From the NCBI RefSeq assembly GCF_002368195.1, contig NZ_AP018178.1, positions 8,762,645 through 8,826,644 of the forward strand: a stretch of 64,000 nt of DNA, read 5' to 3'. Shown piece after piece: positions 1 through 6,812 of the stretch (its first letter is position 1; each line of letters begins with the position of its first letter). The DNA comes from Calothrix sp. NIES-2100. GTDB lineage: Bacteria; Cyanobacteriota; Cyanobacteriia; Cyanobacteriales; Nostocaceae. The position numbers and the translations under genes were made by a program. The notes below the pieces were generated by a model that saw only the letters and a list, made by a program, of their open reading frames with translations, made no database searches and was not told the origin of the DNA.

Positions 1-251
1 GCTACTTGTTCATCAGTAGGTGAGTTCATTTCATCCAGTGCTACACCTAGATTCTGGAGGTTAGCGAATGAGAGCATTCTTAACCCTCTGTTTTCTTCCA
101 TCTGTTTTAGGGCGATCGCAGGAAACGCCATCAAAGAAGTTAAGTAGCTGGTTTTGTAAGCCTCTGAACCCGTCGGCTTCACACCGTAGCGTTGACACAA
201 TGCTTTAAGTTCAGGGATTGTCAATACTTCTAATTCAGTTCGTGAAAACAT
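1..251 (-). CDS. SAP-like domain protein, 3' end outside window (partial)
   Basis: An open frame starts with ATG at 251 on the minus strand and runs off the left edge, giving 83 residues. The first 35 residues (LTIPELKALCQRYGVKPTGS) look like a SAP-type helix-loop-helix nucleic-acid-binding motif: a leucine-rich helix, then a Y-G-V/P-T-G turn and a second helix. The rest, up to the edge, is helical with no motif I recognise. The role is unknown; a DNA- or RNA-binding protein is inference from the SAP-like segment only. It is divergent from the gene at 382, with an inverted repeat between them. Confidence 0.55.
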   Translation of the reverse strand, partial: MFSRTELEVLTIPELKALCQRYGVKPTGSEAYKTSYLTSLMAFPAIALKQMEENRGLRMLSFANLQNLGVALDEMNSPTDEQV

Positions 252-283
252 AGAATGGTAATGTCCATTTTGTAAGTGGATAT

Positions 284-324
284 TTAGTGGTTGCTGTACT
301 CGCCAAAGTTTAGACAACCACTAA
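284..324. promoter_or_regulatory. 10-bp inverted repeat between divergent genes
   Basis: TTAGTGGTTG at 284-293 is exactly repeated as its reverse complement CAACCACTAA at 315-324, with a 21-base loop. It lies between the start of the minus-strand gene (251) and the start of the plus-strand gene (382). It could be an operator or an RNA hairpin; no T-run follows either arm, so a terminator is less likely. Confidence 0.4.
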
Positions 325-381
325 TAAATTATTAAACACTTGCGCGCTTATGTTTCAAAAGCTAATTAACATTTCTCAATA

Positions 382-582
382 ATGCCTAATCCTAAAGGTA
401 ATCCAGAAAGCTTGAAACCAATAGAAGCAAAAGGTGAAGAACCATTAACGGCTAACCTCAGCTTTCGTGTTACTGAGTCAATGAAGGAAGCTGTTAAGTC
501 ACAAGATGATCCAGCACAATTCTGTAGAGATGCAATACAAGAGAAGTTGGATAGAAATAAAAATAACCAGTCAGAAAGTTAG
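382..582 (+). CDS. small conserved-looking protein, RHH-like
   Basis: This is a 66-residue protein with ATG start. It has a basic, proline/glycine-rich N terminus (MPNPKGNPESLKP), a short strand-like segment (ANLSFRVTESM) and a helix ending in a charged C terminus. The pattern 'strand then FRVTESMKEAVKSQ...FCRDAIQEKL' resembles small ribbon-helix-helix proteins common in Nostocales, which suggests a small DNA-binding protein, but I cannot name a function. It ends 2 bases before the stop of the convergent ZorB-like gene, so the two 3' ends nearly touch. Confidence 0.5.
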   Translation: MPNPKGNPESLKPIEAKGEEPLTANLSFRVTESMKEAVKSQDDPAQFCRDAIQEKLDRNKNNQSES

Positions 583-584
583 TA

Positions 585-1301
585 TTAACGGTTATTACCT
601 GGGGTTTTATACTGTCCCAACTGAGCGAAGCGAATTTCAATCCGCCGGCGTTTGGGATTGTCGCTTCTGTCTGGTGACGCAAATCCTTGATCGTCTGGTA
701 GCAGCAATTGCGCCGCTGAATAGGCTCTAAATTTTAGCCGTTTGAAAAGTCCTGATTTTCTTTGACGTTGCACATTTTGCAATTCTTTAACTACCGCTAA
801 GGCTCGCATTAAGCCTAAATCAGCATTAGAACCAGGACAAAGAATCGAAACATCCTTATTACCCTTAGCGACTTCTTCTAATTTTGTATCTAAATTACCG
901 CCATTTTGATTACTACACTTTAAAGAACCTACTTCTTCACCATCTGTATGACCAATAACTTCGATAACATCAACTTTTTTATTACTATTTTCAATTAGCT
1001 TAATATTATTTTCAATTTCTTTTAAAATTATGCCATTTTGACCAATATCGGTTTTTAAATTGCGTGGTAAAACTGCACTACCTGAAGGAAATTCATATTT
1101 GGCTGCTGGTAGTTCAATAATTGTTGGTTTCTCATCAGCACCAATTCCTATCTGGGGATTATTAATATTTTTTGAGTTTCTCGCTATTACTAATAATAGC
1201 AGCAGCGTAATAATCATAAAAGCATTGGACATTAAATCTGTAAAAGAAGTCCAGATGCTAAAAGTTTCATTCATCGGTAAACTTCTTGTTCTTCTTGGCA
1301 T
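585..1301 (-). CDS. MotB/OmpA-type protein, ZorB-like
   Basis: This 238-residue protein has one N-terminal membrane helix (about 24-42) directly preceded by the segment SFTDLMSNAF. Asp22 sits where MotB and ZorB carry the proton-binding Asp of the ion channel. A C-terminal OmpA-like peptidoglycan-binding domain follows, with the hallmarks VIGHTDGEE (about residue 115) and NPKRRRIEIRF near the end. The ATG at 1301 has GGAG nine bases upstream. It lies 27 bp downstream of a MotA/TolQ-type gene on the same strand, the order seen in Zorya zorAB. By family analogy the pair forms an inner-membrane, ion-driven complex anchored to the cell wall. No ZorC, ZorD or ZorE gene is adjacent, so a Zorya defence role is inference. 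Confidence 0.7.
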   Translation of the reverse strand: MPRRTRSLPMNETFSIWTSFTDLMSNAFMIITLLLLLVIARNSKNINNPQIGIGADEKPTIIELPAAKYEFPSGSAVLPRNLKTDIGQNGIILKEIENNIKLIENSNKKVDVIEVIGHTDGEEVGSLKCSNQNGGNLDTKLEEVAKGNKDVSILCPGSNADLGLMRALAVVKELQNVQRQRKSGLFKRLKFRAYSAAQLLLPDDQGFASPDRSDNPKRRRIEIRFAQLGQYKTPGNNR

Positions 1302-1328
1302 ATTTTATTTTCTCCATTGAGATTTACC

Positions 1329-2735
1329 TCAAGGTTGTTGTAATCTGGCTAATACAGCTAATAAATCAGCAATGCTAGTTTGAATTTGCTTCATTCCTTG
1401 AGTATTACGATCAATTTTTTCAGTGATATTTTGCAATTGATTAATTTGGTTACTTAGTAAAGATGCATTTTGATTTAATACTGAAACTACTTGCGCTATA
1501 TTAGTATTAGAAGATTGTGTAGTATTTTCAATTACTCCAGCTAAACTCTGCAATCGATTATTATGTGTACCGACTTGTCCTGTGTGCTGAGTTAAAGATG
1601 TTGTTAGCTGCGATACATTAGTATTGAAAGATTGGCTACTTGCTGACAGTGTATTAGCATTTTGCACCAGGCGATCGCTCACTTGAGTCAGGTTTTGTTG
1701 ATTATTCTGAATTAAGCTTTGGATCTGTGAAGAATTATTAACCAAAGTGTTACCAATAGCTTGCAGATTATCTGCATAGTTTTGTAATTTATCTATGGCG
1801 TTATCGAAAGAATTTGTCGAGTCACGAAGCGAAGATGTAATATCAGTAAAAGTTGTGGTTAATTTTGCCAAGTTGTTAGTCGCGTTACTTAAGACATTAG
1901 CGCCTGTTTGCATCGACTGCGAAGACTGATTCGCTACAGCCTGAAAATTATTCGCAGATGTATTTAGTGTATTAGAAGCTGCTGTGACAGCATTTTGAAA
2001 ATCTTGAGTATTTTTCGGTAGAGTTGTAATAAAACTTTTTAAGCTTTGGGAATAATTGTCTATTGTCTTAATGAGAACATCAATCTTATCTGCCACCGTG
2101 GGCTGATTTTGAGATATAAAAAAATCATTATCAAGGTAATCTTCTAAAGAAATCAGCAGCTTATCTTTCTCTAAATCTAAATCATAAGTCGGATGAAATT
2201 TCGTCAGAAACACACTTCCGGCTAAAGCTGCAAGGCTACTCACAAATGCGATCGCCATTGAACCGATAATATCTGGTAAGGCTTTTTGCAGTTGCAGTTC
2301 ACCACCAGTATTTCTACTGATTAAGAATAAATTCATGGTAATACCCAAGAAAGTACCCAGTAATCCAAGTGCTAGCAGGGAGTTTGGTAGTAATTGATAA
2401 GAGCGTTTATTTCTTTCCCAAATTTTCAATTCTCTATTTTCACTACATATTTTTTCTATCAGAGCTAGTTTATTAATTTTCTCATATTGATTTTTACTAA
2501 TAACTTTAACTTTCTGAACTAGCTCACTCTTAATTTGTTGTTCAATGATATTTACTTGGTTTAATAACCCATTCTTTAGACGAAATCCGTCAATGGTAGA
2601 TTTGGCAGTTAATCCGATAAAAGCGATAACTACTAAGACAGGAAACCAAGGTATAAATGATGGTGTAATTACATAAAGCAATAGTAATCCAAAACAAATT
2701 ATAAATACACCATAGCGCAGTGATAGTTGATTCAT
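1329..2735 (-). CDS. MotA/TolQ/ExbB-type protein with long coiled-coil tail, ZorA-like
   Basis: The 468-residue protein has two N-terminal membrane helices (about 8-24 and 29-45), a cytoplasmic helix region, then two further helices at about 117-139 (LLALGLLGTFLGITMNLFLI) and 155-178. The G-LLGTFLGI segment is the MotA/TolQ/ExbB signature. The remaining 280 residues are a low-complexity, Asn/Gln/Ser/Thr-rich helical tail with no Pro, typical of the long intracellular tail of ZorA. It is the first gene of a two-gene minus-strand unit with the OmpA/MotB-type gene, and divergent from a Ser/Thr kinase 201 bp away. It is most likely the stator-like channel subunit of a ZorAB-like complex; other MotA-like/OmpA pairs of unknown role in cyanobacteria remain possible. 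Confidence 0.7.
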   Translation of the reverse strand: MNQLSLRYGVFIICFGLLLLYVITPSFIPWFPVLVVIAFIGLTAKSTIDGFRLKNGLLNQVNIIEQQIKSELVQKVKVISKNQYEKINKLALIEKICSENRELKIWERNKRSYQLLPNSLLALGLLGTFLGITMNLFLISRNTGGELQLQKALPDIIGSMAIAFVSSLAALAGSVFLTKFHPTYDLDLEKDKLLISLEDYLDNDFFISQNQPTVADKIDVLIKTIDNYSQSLKSFITTLPKNTQDFQNAVTAASNTLNTSANNFQAVANQSSQSMQTGANVLSNATNNLAKLTTTFTDITSSLRDSTNSFDNAIDKLQNYADNLQAIGNTLVNNSSQIQSLIQNNQQNLTQVSDRLVQNANTLSASSQSFNTNVSQLTTSLTQHTGQVGTHNNRLQSLAGVIENTTQSSNTNIAQVVSVLNQNASLLSNQINQLQNITEKIDRNTQGMKQIQTSIADLLAVLARLQQP

Positions 2736-2936
2736 AATGCGGCAAGTTCAACAACTTATTAATAAATGAAAAATACGTAATAAAACTTCTAAGTGTGTAA
2801 AAAAAATCATATCATATTTGTTGTAGTATAAAATATGTTACATCCTTTGCTCAATCTAGTTTCCTGGGTTTGAGGTAGAGGATTGAAGATAAATTGACCA
2901 GAATTGCTTGGGTAATCTCTGCCACAGTGGTGTCAC

Positions 2937-3968
2937 ATGAATACAGGTATATCAAAAATTCTCGGCGGACGTTACGAAATTGTTGCATTGCTGGGAGAAG
3001 GTGGTTTTAGCAGAACTTATCTAGCTAATGACTTGTCTGTGTCTGGTGTTCAGTATGCAGTCAAGCATTTTACGTTTTCCAGCACTAATCAAAGTGAGGT
3101 GGCTATAGCGAAGCAACTTTTCCAGCGCGAAGTCACTATTCTGAAAAATTTAAATAAACATCCGCAGATTCCTCAGTTTTTTGGCTACCTAGAAGAAAAT
3201 CAAGAGTTTTACCTCATCCAACAGTATATTCAAGGACATACTTTAACTAAAGAAATAAAATCTCGCAAGAGGCTAGAAGAACCTGAGGTTATCAAAATAT
3301 TAGATAAATTAATAAATATTCTGCTATTTGTGCATAGCAATAATATTATCCATCGGGATATTAAACCAGATAATATTATTTTGACTCCCAATGATAATTT
3401 GTTTTTAATTGACTTTGGCGCAGTTAAAGAATTTATTGCCAAAAATACTCGGCTCCAGAAACCGGGAACTCAGATTTTTACACAAGGTTATGCTCCGGTA
3501 GAGCAAATGCGGGGATATCCTCAATTCAACAGTGATATTTATGCATTAGGAATGACTGCAATTGAAGCACTCACAGGTTTAGAACCTCAAGCTTTAACAT
3601 TGGATAGTTTCGGAGAGGTTGTCTGGCGAGATCAAGCAGAAGTTAGTGATTGGCTAGCAAATATTTTGTCTAAAATGGTTCGCTATGAATTTAGTATTAG
3701 ATATCAATCAATAGAAGAAGTACTAAAAGATTTAAATACAACTCCAACGGCAACAAATTTTGTCAGCACGAAAGCGATAGCACCAGCGGTAAATATATAT
3801 CAAATAAGTCATGAATCAACAAGTAATCTAATTCTTTATTCCCTCATGGGTGTGTTATTTATTTTAGCAATCCTTTATGCTGCTGGATTACTACCAGGAA
3901 AAAGAGATACTGAACCTAAAAGACAACAGTCTTTATTGCTAGAAAAAGTTTTCAATTTGGATATTTAG
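2937..3968 (+). CDS. Ser/Thr protein kinase with C-terminal membrane helix
   Basis: This is a eukaryote-like Hanks-type kinase of 343 residues. Visible subdomains are the glycine loop LLGEGGFSRTYLA (about 18-30), the ATP-anchoring Lys43 in AVKHF, catalytic loop HRDIKPDN (139-146), and Mg-binding DFG (159-161). The activation segment leads to GYAPVEQM, the usual cyanobacterial form. Pro/Ser-poor linker residues 260-296 lead to one membrane helix (about 297-318) and a short basic tail, so the kinase domain is probably cytoplasmic and tethered. There is no N-terminal zinc ribbon, unlike the kinase at 53836. It is divergent from the ZorAB-like pair; a functional link (phosphorylation of the channel or of a sensor) is only suggested by position. 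Confidence 0.88.
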   Translation: MNTGISKILGGRYEIVALLGEGGFSRTYLANDLSVSGVQYAVKHFTFSSTNQSEVAIAKQLFQREVTILKNLNKHPQIPQFFGYLEENQEFYLIQQYIQGHTLTKEIKSRKRLEEPEVIKILDKLINILLFVHSNNIIHRDIKPDNIILTPNDNLFLIDFGAVKEFIAKNTRLQKPGTQIFTQGYAPVEQMRGYPQFNSDIYALGMTAIEALTGLEPQALTLDSFGEVVWRDQAEVSDWLANILSKMVRYEFSIRYQSIEEVLKDLNTTPTATNFVSTKAIAPAVNIYQISHESTSNLILYSLMGVLFILAILYAAGLLPGKRDTEPKRQQSLLLEKVFNLDI

Positions 3969-4046
3969 ATGTAAGCGATCGCCTGCTTTATCCCCTAACT
4001 TACATCATGCTACTATTACCAGTAAATACCTTTGAGAGGTCGAACA

Positions 4047-4313
4047 ATGGCAACTCTGAATCTGCTAAATATACCCGATGATTTATATAAACGATTGCAA
4101 GAGTTAGCTGAAGCTGAACATCGCTCAATTGATGCTCAAGTGATTACAATATTGCAGAATGCCTTAGAAACAAAGATACAGCAAACAGAAGAAGAAAGGC
4201 GAAAGAATGTCCTCAAGCTTTTAGAGGAAAGTAGTAATCGTCGTCGCTTAAATCCAGCAGACTTTGGATTACCTGATAGTACTGAACTGATTCGAGAAGA
4301 CCGCGACAGATGA
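4047..4313 (+). CDS. FitA/VapB-like ribbon-helix-helix antitoxin
   Basis: This is an 88-residue protein. The start chosen is ATG 4047, with GAGAGG at a good distance upstream, rather than a TTG 15 bases earlier. The N terminus MATLNLLNIPDDLYKRLQEL is the classical beta-strand plus helix of FitA/Arc-type antitoxins ('hhNhPddLyxxLqxxA'), and the following helix HRSIDAQVITILQNAL completes the DNA-binding fold. The C-terminal half is charged and probably wraps the toxin. It overlaps the PIN-domain gene by 4 bases (ATGA), so the pair is translationally coupled. By family it neutralises the toxin and autorepresses the operon. Confidence 0.85.
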   Translation: MATLNLLNIPDDLYKRLQELAEAEHRSIDAQVITILQNALETKIQQTEEERRKNVLKLLEESSNRRRLNPADFGLPDSTELIREDRDR

Positions 4314-4762
4314 GCAACCCTCTCAGATGCGTGGTAGATACCAATGTGTGCATCAAGTATTTTATCGCTGATCCATTAACTGCTAAAGTTAATCAACTCT
4401 TTGGACATCTTACCAATCCACAGACTGAAATCTATGTCCCAGACCTGTTTTACATCGAATGTGCCAACGCTTTATGGAAATATGTCCGCGCTGGGATGTA
4501 CACTGCTGCTGAGGTACAGGCAGATTTAGCTACTCTCAAAGCTTTCCCGTTACGTGTTGTCTCCACAGCCGATTTGATGGCGAATGCAGTGACTATTGCT
4601 TTAGCTTATGGCATTTCAGCCTACGATGCTTCTTATGTTGCGCTTTCACAACAGGTGGGTGCTACTTTGCTGACTCTCGACGGTAAGCTCTTGAGAGCAT
4701 TAAGTGCTTCATCTGTCGATGTTTCGTCGTTTAATGAGTTTGAGGTGCCACCGTTGCCTTAA
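4310..4762 (+). CDS. PIN-domain (VapC-family) toxin ribonuclease
   Basis: The 150-residue PIN-domain protein has the four acidic metal-binding positions visible: Asp10 in VVDTNV, Glu50 in YIECANAL, Asp106 in SAYDASYVAL and Asp124 in LTLDGKLL. PIN toxins of type II systems are Mg-dependent ribonucleases that block translation by cutting RNA. The start ATG overlaps the stop of the antitoxin gene. The catalytic set is complete, so it is likely active. A GCG-rich repeat tract follows immediately after the stop. Confidence 0.88.
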   Translation: MSNPLRCVVDTNVCIKYFIADPLTAKVNQLFGHLTNPQTEIYVPDLFYIECANALWKYVRAGMYTAAEVQADLATLKAFPLRVVSTADLMANAVTIALAYGISAYDASYVALSQQVGATLLTLDGKLLRALSASSVDVSSFNEFEVPPLP

Positions 4763-4767
4763 GATAA

Positions 4768-4865
4768 AAGCGTAGACGCATTAGCGTTAGCGTAGCGGTA
4801 GCGAGTCTTCGAGCGTCAGCGTTAGCGACTAAGGAGCGTCAGCGGCTTGTCGTTAGACATCGCCC
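4768..4865. repeat. GCG/AGCG-rich intergenic repeat tract
   Basis: About 100 bases built of variants of GCGTTAGCG, GAGCGTCAGCG and TAGCGGTAGCG occupy most of the gap between the PIN toxin and the XRE gene. It is non-coding and similar to the short interspersed repeats of Nostocales genomes. No function is evident. Confidence 0.5.
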
Positions 4866-4880
4866 TCATGAGCGCATAAA

Positions 4881-5093
4881 TTATTCTTGCACCACCTCAA
4901 CCAATTCCTCAATCATCACATCAAAAGTGCGTGCTAACTTCACAATTGCGGTAAAATCTACAGTTGCAAGTCCAGGCGATCGCGCATAGGTTCTGAGAGT
5001 ACTATAAACCACACCAGAACGGTCAGATACCTCTTTCAGCGTCCAGCCCTTCTCCGCAGCAAATTCTCGAATCTTTAGCCTAACCATTCCCAT
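4881..5093 (-). CDS. small XRE-family HTH regulator
   Basis: This is a 70-residue protein made of a single Cro/C1-type helix-turn-helix: IREFAAEKGWTLKEVSDRSG, then VVYSTLRTYAR and the closing helix IVKLARTFDVMIEELVE. It starts MGMV, so either of two ATGs is possible. It is a DNA-binding regulator by family. It stands alone on the minus strand between a toxin-antitoxin pair and an unknown gene; no toxin partner is adjacent in the same direction, so solo regulator or orphan antitoxin are both open. Confidence 0.75.
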   Translation of the reverse strand: MGMVRLKIREFAAEKGWTLKEVSDRSGVVYSTLRTYARSPGLATVDFTAIVKLARTFDVMIEELVEVVQE

Positions 5094-5230
5094 AATTTAC
5101 TTGACAAATGACTGATATGAGTCGTTTAATAATTATATCCTAAATAATAACAATCGCCCTCTGGCCTGGAAAACTAAAGGGCGATCGTATTTGGGTTTTT
5201 CACGTACATCCTGTTTCCAGAGAAGTTCTC

Positions 5231-5308
5231 TCTGCTAACGGAAAGCATTACCTTTAAACGGAAGCCATTCCCTTTAAGCAGAAATCCCATTCCTTTTAAA
5301 CAGAAATT
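5231..5308. repeat. degenerate tandem repeats of about 21 bp
   Basis: Three to four imperfect copies of a unit resembling 'AACGGAAGCATTCCCTTTA' stand head to tail directly upstream of the gene starting at 5316. The copies drift from AACGGAAAGCATTACC through AGCAGAAATCCCATTCC to AACAGAAATT. They could be a regulatory array or a simple slippage product. Confidence 0.45.
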
Positions 5309-5315
5309 TAGTCTT

Positions 5316-5789
5316 ATGTTATCATCACTCAAGCCCAACGCGCTTGTCATCCGTGAGTCAAAAATTGTTCACAAATCAGCAATTGTTCACCCATTGGCGC
5401 GATTTGTCACAGAAGAGGCAATTTGCTTAATATTCCAAATTAGCATTGAAGATATATATACAGTGGAATGCTGGCGGTACATGGTTTATGTCCACGGTAA
5501 AGGCGTGAGCAAGTTCGTCAGCTATGCTGATTTTCCGCCAATTTTGGGTGTAAAATCACCTAACAAAGCAGACTTTGTCAAATGGCGCAGACGCTGGCGC
5601 AAGCAACATGAACCTCATCAAAATAAGCAAGCACCCCAGTGGTGGGCGGAATTTTTCGCTAATGAATTCTGTCAAGCTCGCTCGGAGGCTATGTTACAAA
5701 GTTGGGTAGAACTAGTTGAGTCAATTCAATTTGCTTTTAATGCAGAAAAGTTAGAGTCACTCCGAAATAGCTATCACCAGGAAAAATGA
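5316..5789 (+). CDS. hypothetical protein
   Basis: The 157-residue soluble protein has ATG start and a Trp/Arg-rich middle (VKWRRRWRKQ, about 95-105; APQWWAEFFANEF, about 114-126). The N terminus holds an internal repeat, SKIVHKSAIVHPL. I do not recognise the family. The aromatic/basic centre would fit a nucleic-acid or protein-binding surface, but that is speculation. It sits alone between the XRE regulator and a DUF4258/zinc-finger pair, on the same strand as the latter with a 60-bp gap. Confidence 0.55.
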   Translation: MLSSLKPNALVIRESKIVHKSAIVHPLARFVTEEAICLIFQISIEDIYTVECWRYMVYVHGKGVSKFVSYADFPPILGVKSPNKADFVKWRRRWRKQHEPHQNKQAPQWWAEFFANEFCQARSEAMLQSWVELVESIQFAFNAEKLESLRNSYHQEK

Positions 5790-5849
5790 CTTTTGAGTGG
5801 AGAACTTCTAGTGGATTTTTAAGATTATTACACAACCTCAATCAGTAAA

Positions 5850-6146
5850 GTGCCTCCCAGTGATATTGACCGGATCAGAGAAAAGATTAGACTTCAACAA
5901 TACGATATGTCAGCTCATGCAATGGAAGAGATGGCTGAGGATATGCTGACAATTTTGGATGTGGAAGAGGCTGTTTTGAACGGTCAAGTTATTCGAGTTG
6001 AAAAAGATGACCCTAGAGGGACAAAATATGTAGTAGTGGGGACTGCATTAGCTCAACAAACACCTGTGGGAGTGGTTGGACGTTTCGCTAGTACCGGACG
6101 TTACCTCATCATCACGGTTTATGAAGTCACTGAACTTGAGAGATAG
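5850..6146 (+). CDS. DUF4258-family protein (putative toxin of a DUF4258/YgiT pair)
   Basis: The frame opens with GTG at 5850 and gives 98 residues. The pattern is IRLQQYDMSAHAMEEMAED, then LTILDVEEAVLNGQVIRVEKDDPRGTKYVVVG, ending in a VVGRFASTGRYLIITVYEV strand. The 'S-x-H-A-x-E-x-M' start and 'D-x-R-G-x-K-Y' centre fit the DUF4258 family, which has an RelE/MqsR-like fold. It is followed after 4 bases by a CxxC zinc-ribbon gene, a pairing that recurs in cyanobacteria and resembles MqsR-MqsA. A ribonuclease toxin role is inferred from fold and pairing. No in-frame ATG is better placed, as the nearest cuts into the domain. Confidence 0.75.
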   Translation: MPPSDIDRIREKIRLQQYDMSAHAMEEMAEDMLTILDVEEAVLNGQVIRVEKDDPRGTKYVVVGTALAQQTPVGVVGRFASTGRYLIITVYEVTELER

Positions 6147-6150
6147 CCTT

Positions 6151-6393
6151 ATGTACGGATACAGATGCGAGTATTGCGAAGGAACCGTTCAGCCCCGCAA
6201 AGTTAAACGCGAAGCATTCAAACATCGAGATGGATTCGTCATACTTGAAGATGTAACGATTGGTGTTTGTGATACCTGTGGCAATAGATACTACTCAGCC
6301 GATATTCTTCATGCGGTTCATGCTGTTGCAACTGGAGCAAAAGCCCCTGAGAGAACTGAACAAATTCCGGTTACTCATCTAGAATCAGCTTAA
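6151..6393 (+). CDS. YgiT-type zinc-finger protein (MqsA-like antitoxin)
   Basis: The 80-residue protein starts at ATG 6151 (MYGYRCEYCEG). An upstream in-frame ATG at 6121 would overlap the previous gene and is less likely. Two CxxC pairs, CEYC (6-9) and CDTC (about 38-41), form the YgiT/MqsA-type zinc ribbon, and FVILEDVTIGVCDTCGNRYY is the classical family core. It is 4 bases behind the DUF4258 gene. It lacks the C-terminal HTH of full MqsA, so it probably neutralises by binding rather than by strong operator binding. Confidence 0.8.
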   Translation: MYGYRCEYCEGTVQPRKVKREAFKHRDGFVILEDVTIGVCDTCGNRYYSADILHAVHAVATGAKAPERTEQIPVTHLESA

Positions 6394-6703
6394 TCAACGC
6401 TGCATAAAAATTCAAATACGGCAGACAGCCAAAAGTTACTGGTAGATTTGCTGAGTTAATTTTTGGAATATATATCCCTGTGTTTCCTGGTGAACAATAT
6501 TCTGTCTGTTGGCTAGCAACTTTTCTATTCAACTTACTAACTAACTTAGTCGTTTTCTTCGACCTTCTAGAAGCCTTGATTTTCTTTTTGAAATTTGGTG
6601 AACGCTTTCTAAGTTTAGCCCTACTCAATTTTTGAATTTTTTGTTCGGCTTTCCTAAAAAATCTAGGCGCAAGTATTAATCCATTATCTTCTTCGTTAGT
6701 CTG
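6371..6703 (-). pseudogene. remnant of an IS200/IS605-type TnpB (OrfB) transposase
   Basis: The minus-strand frame between the stop at 6704-6706 and 6371 reads NGLILAPRFFRKAEQKIQKL, then SRAKLRKRSPNFKKK, then KTTKLVSKLNRKVASQQ. This matches the central part of TnpB/OrfB proteins ('NPRFxRKxExKLxxLQRxLSRKxKGSxNxxKxxxKVAKLHxKIANQR'). The N-terminal third, the RuvC acidic residues and the zinc finger are all missing, and the 3' part after about 6490 is unrelated. It is therefore a short decayed fragment. It overlaps the end of the zinc-finger gene by 23 bases. Confidence 0.6.
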
Positions 6704-6731
6704 CTATTGCCATTATAGAGCGTTAATACAA

Positions 6732-6777
6732 AGACGCTTTCTTACCACCGCAAAAGTAATTAGTAAGAAAAGCGTCT
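6732..6777 (-). terminator. hairpin terminator downstream of the S1-domain gene
   Basis: AGACGCTTTCTTAC (6732-6745) pairs with GTAAGAAAAGCGTCT (6763-6777), with one bulged A. Read on the minus strand it follows the stop of the S1 gene by 36 bases and is trailed by TTTG, consistent with intrinsic termination. Confidence 0.7.
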
Positions 6778-6812
6778 GATGAGTAAAAATTAATAGTCGT
6801 GGCGTGTCTACG

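Noticed and set aside
585..2735. Flagellar MotA/MotB stator
   Set aside because: Cyanobacteria have no flagella, and the long Asn/Gln-rich coiled tail is unlike flagellar MotA; a ZorAB-like or other non-flagellar pair is more likely.
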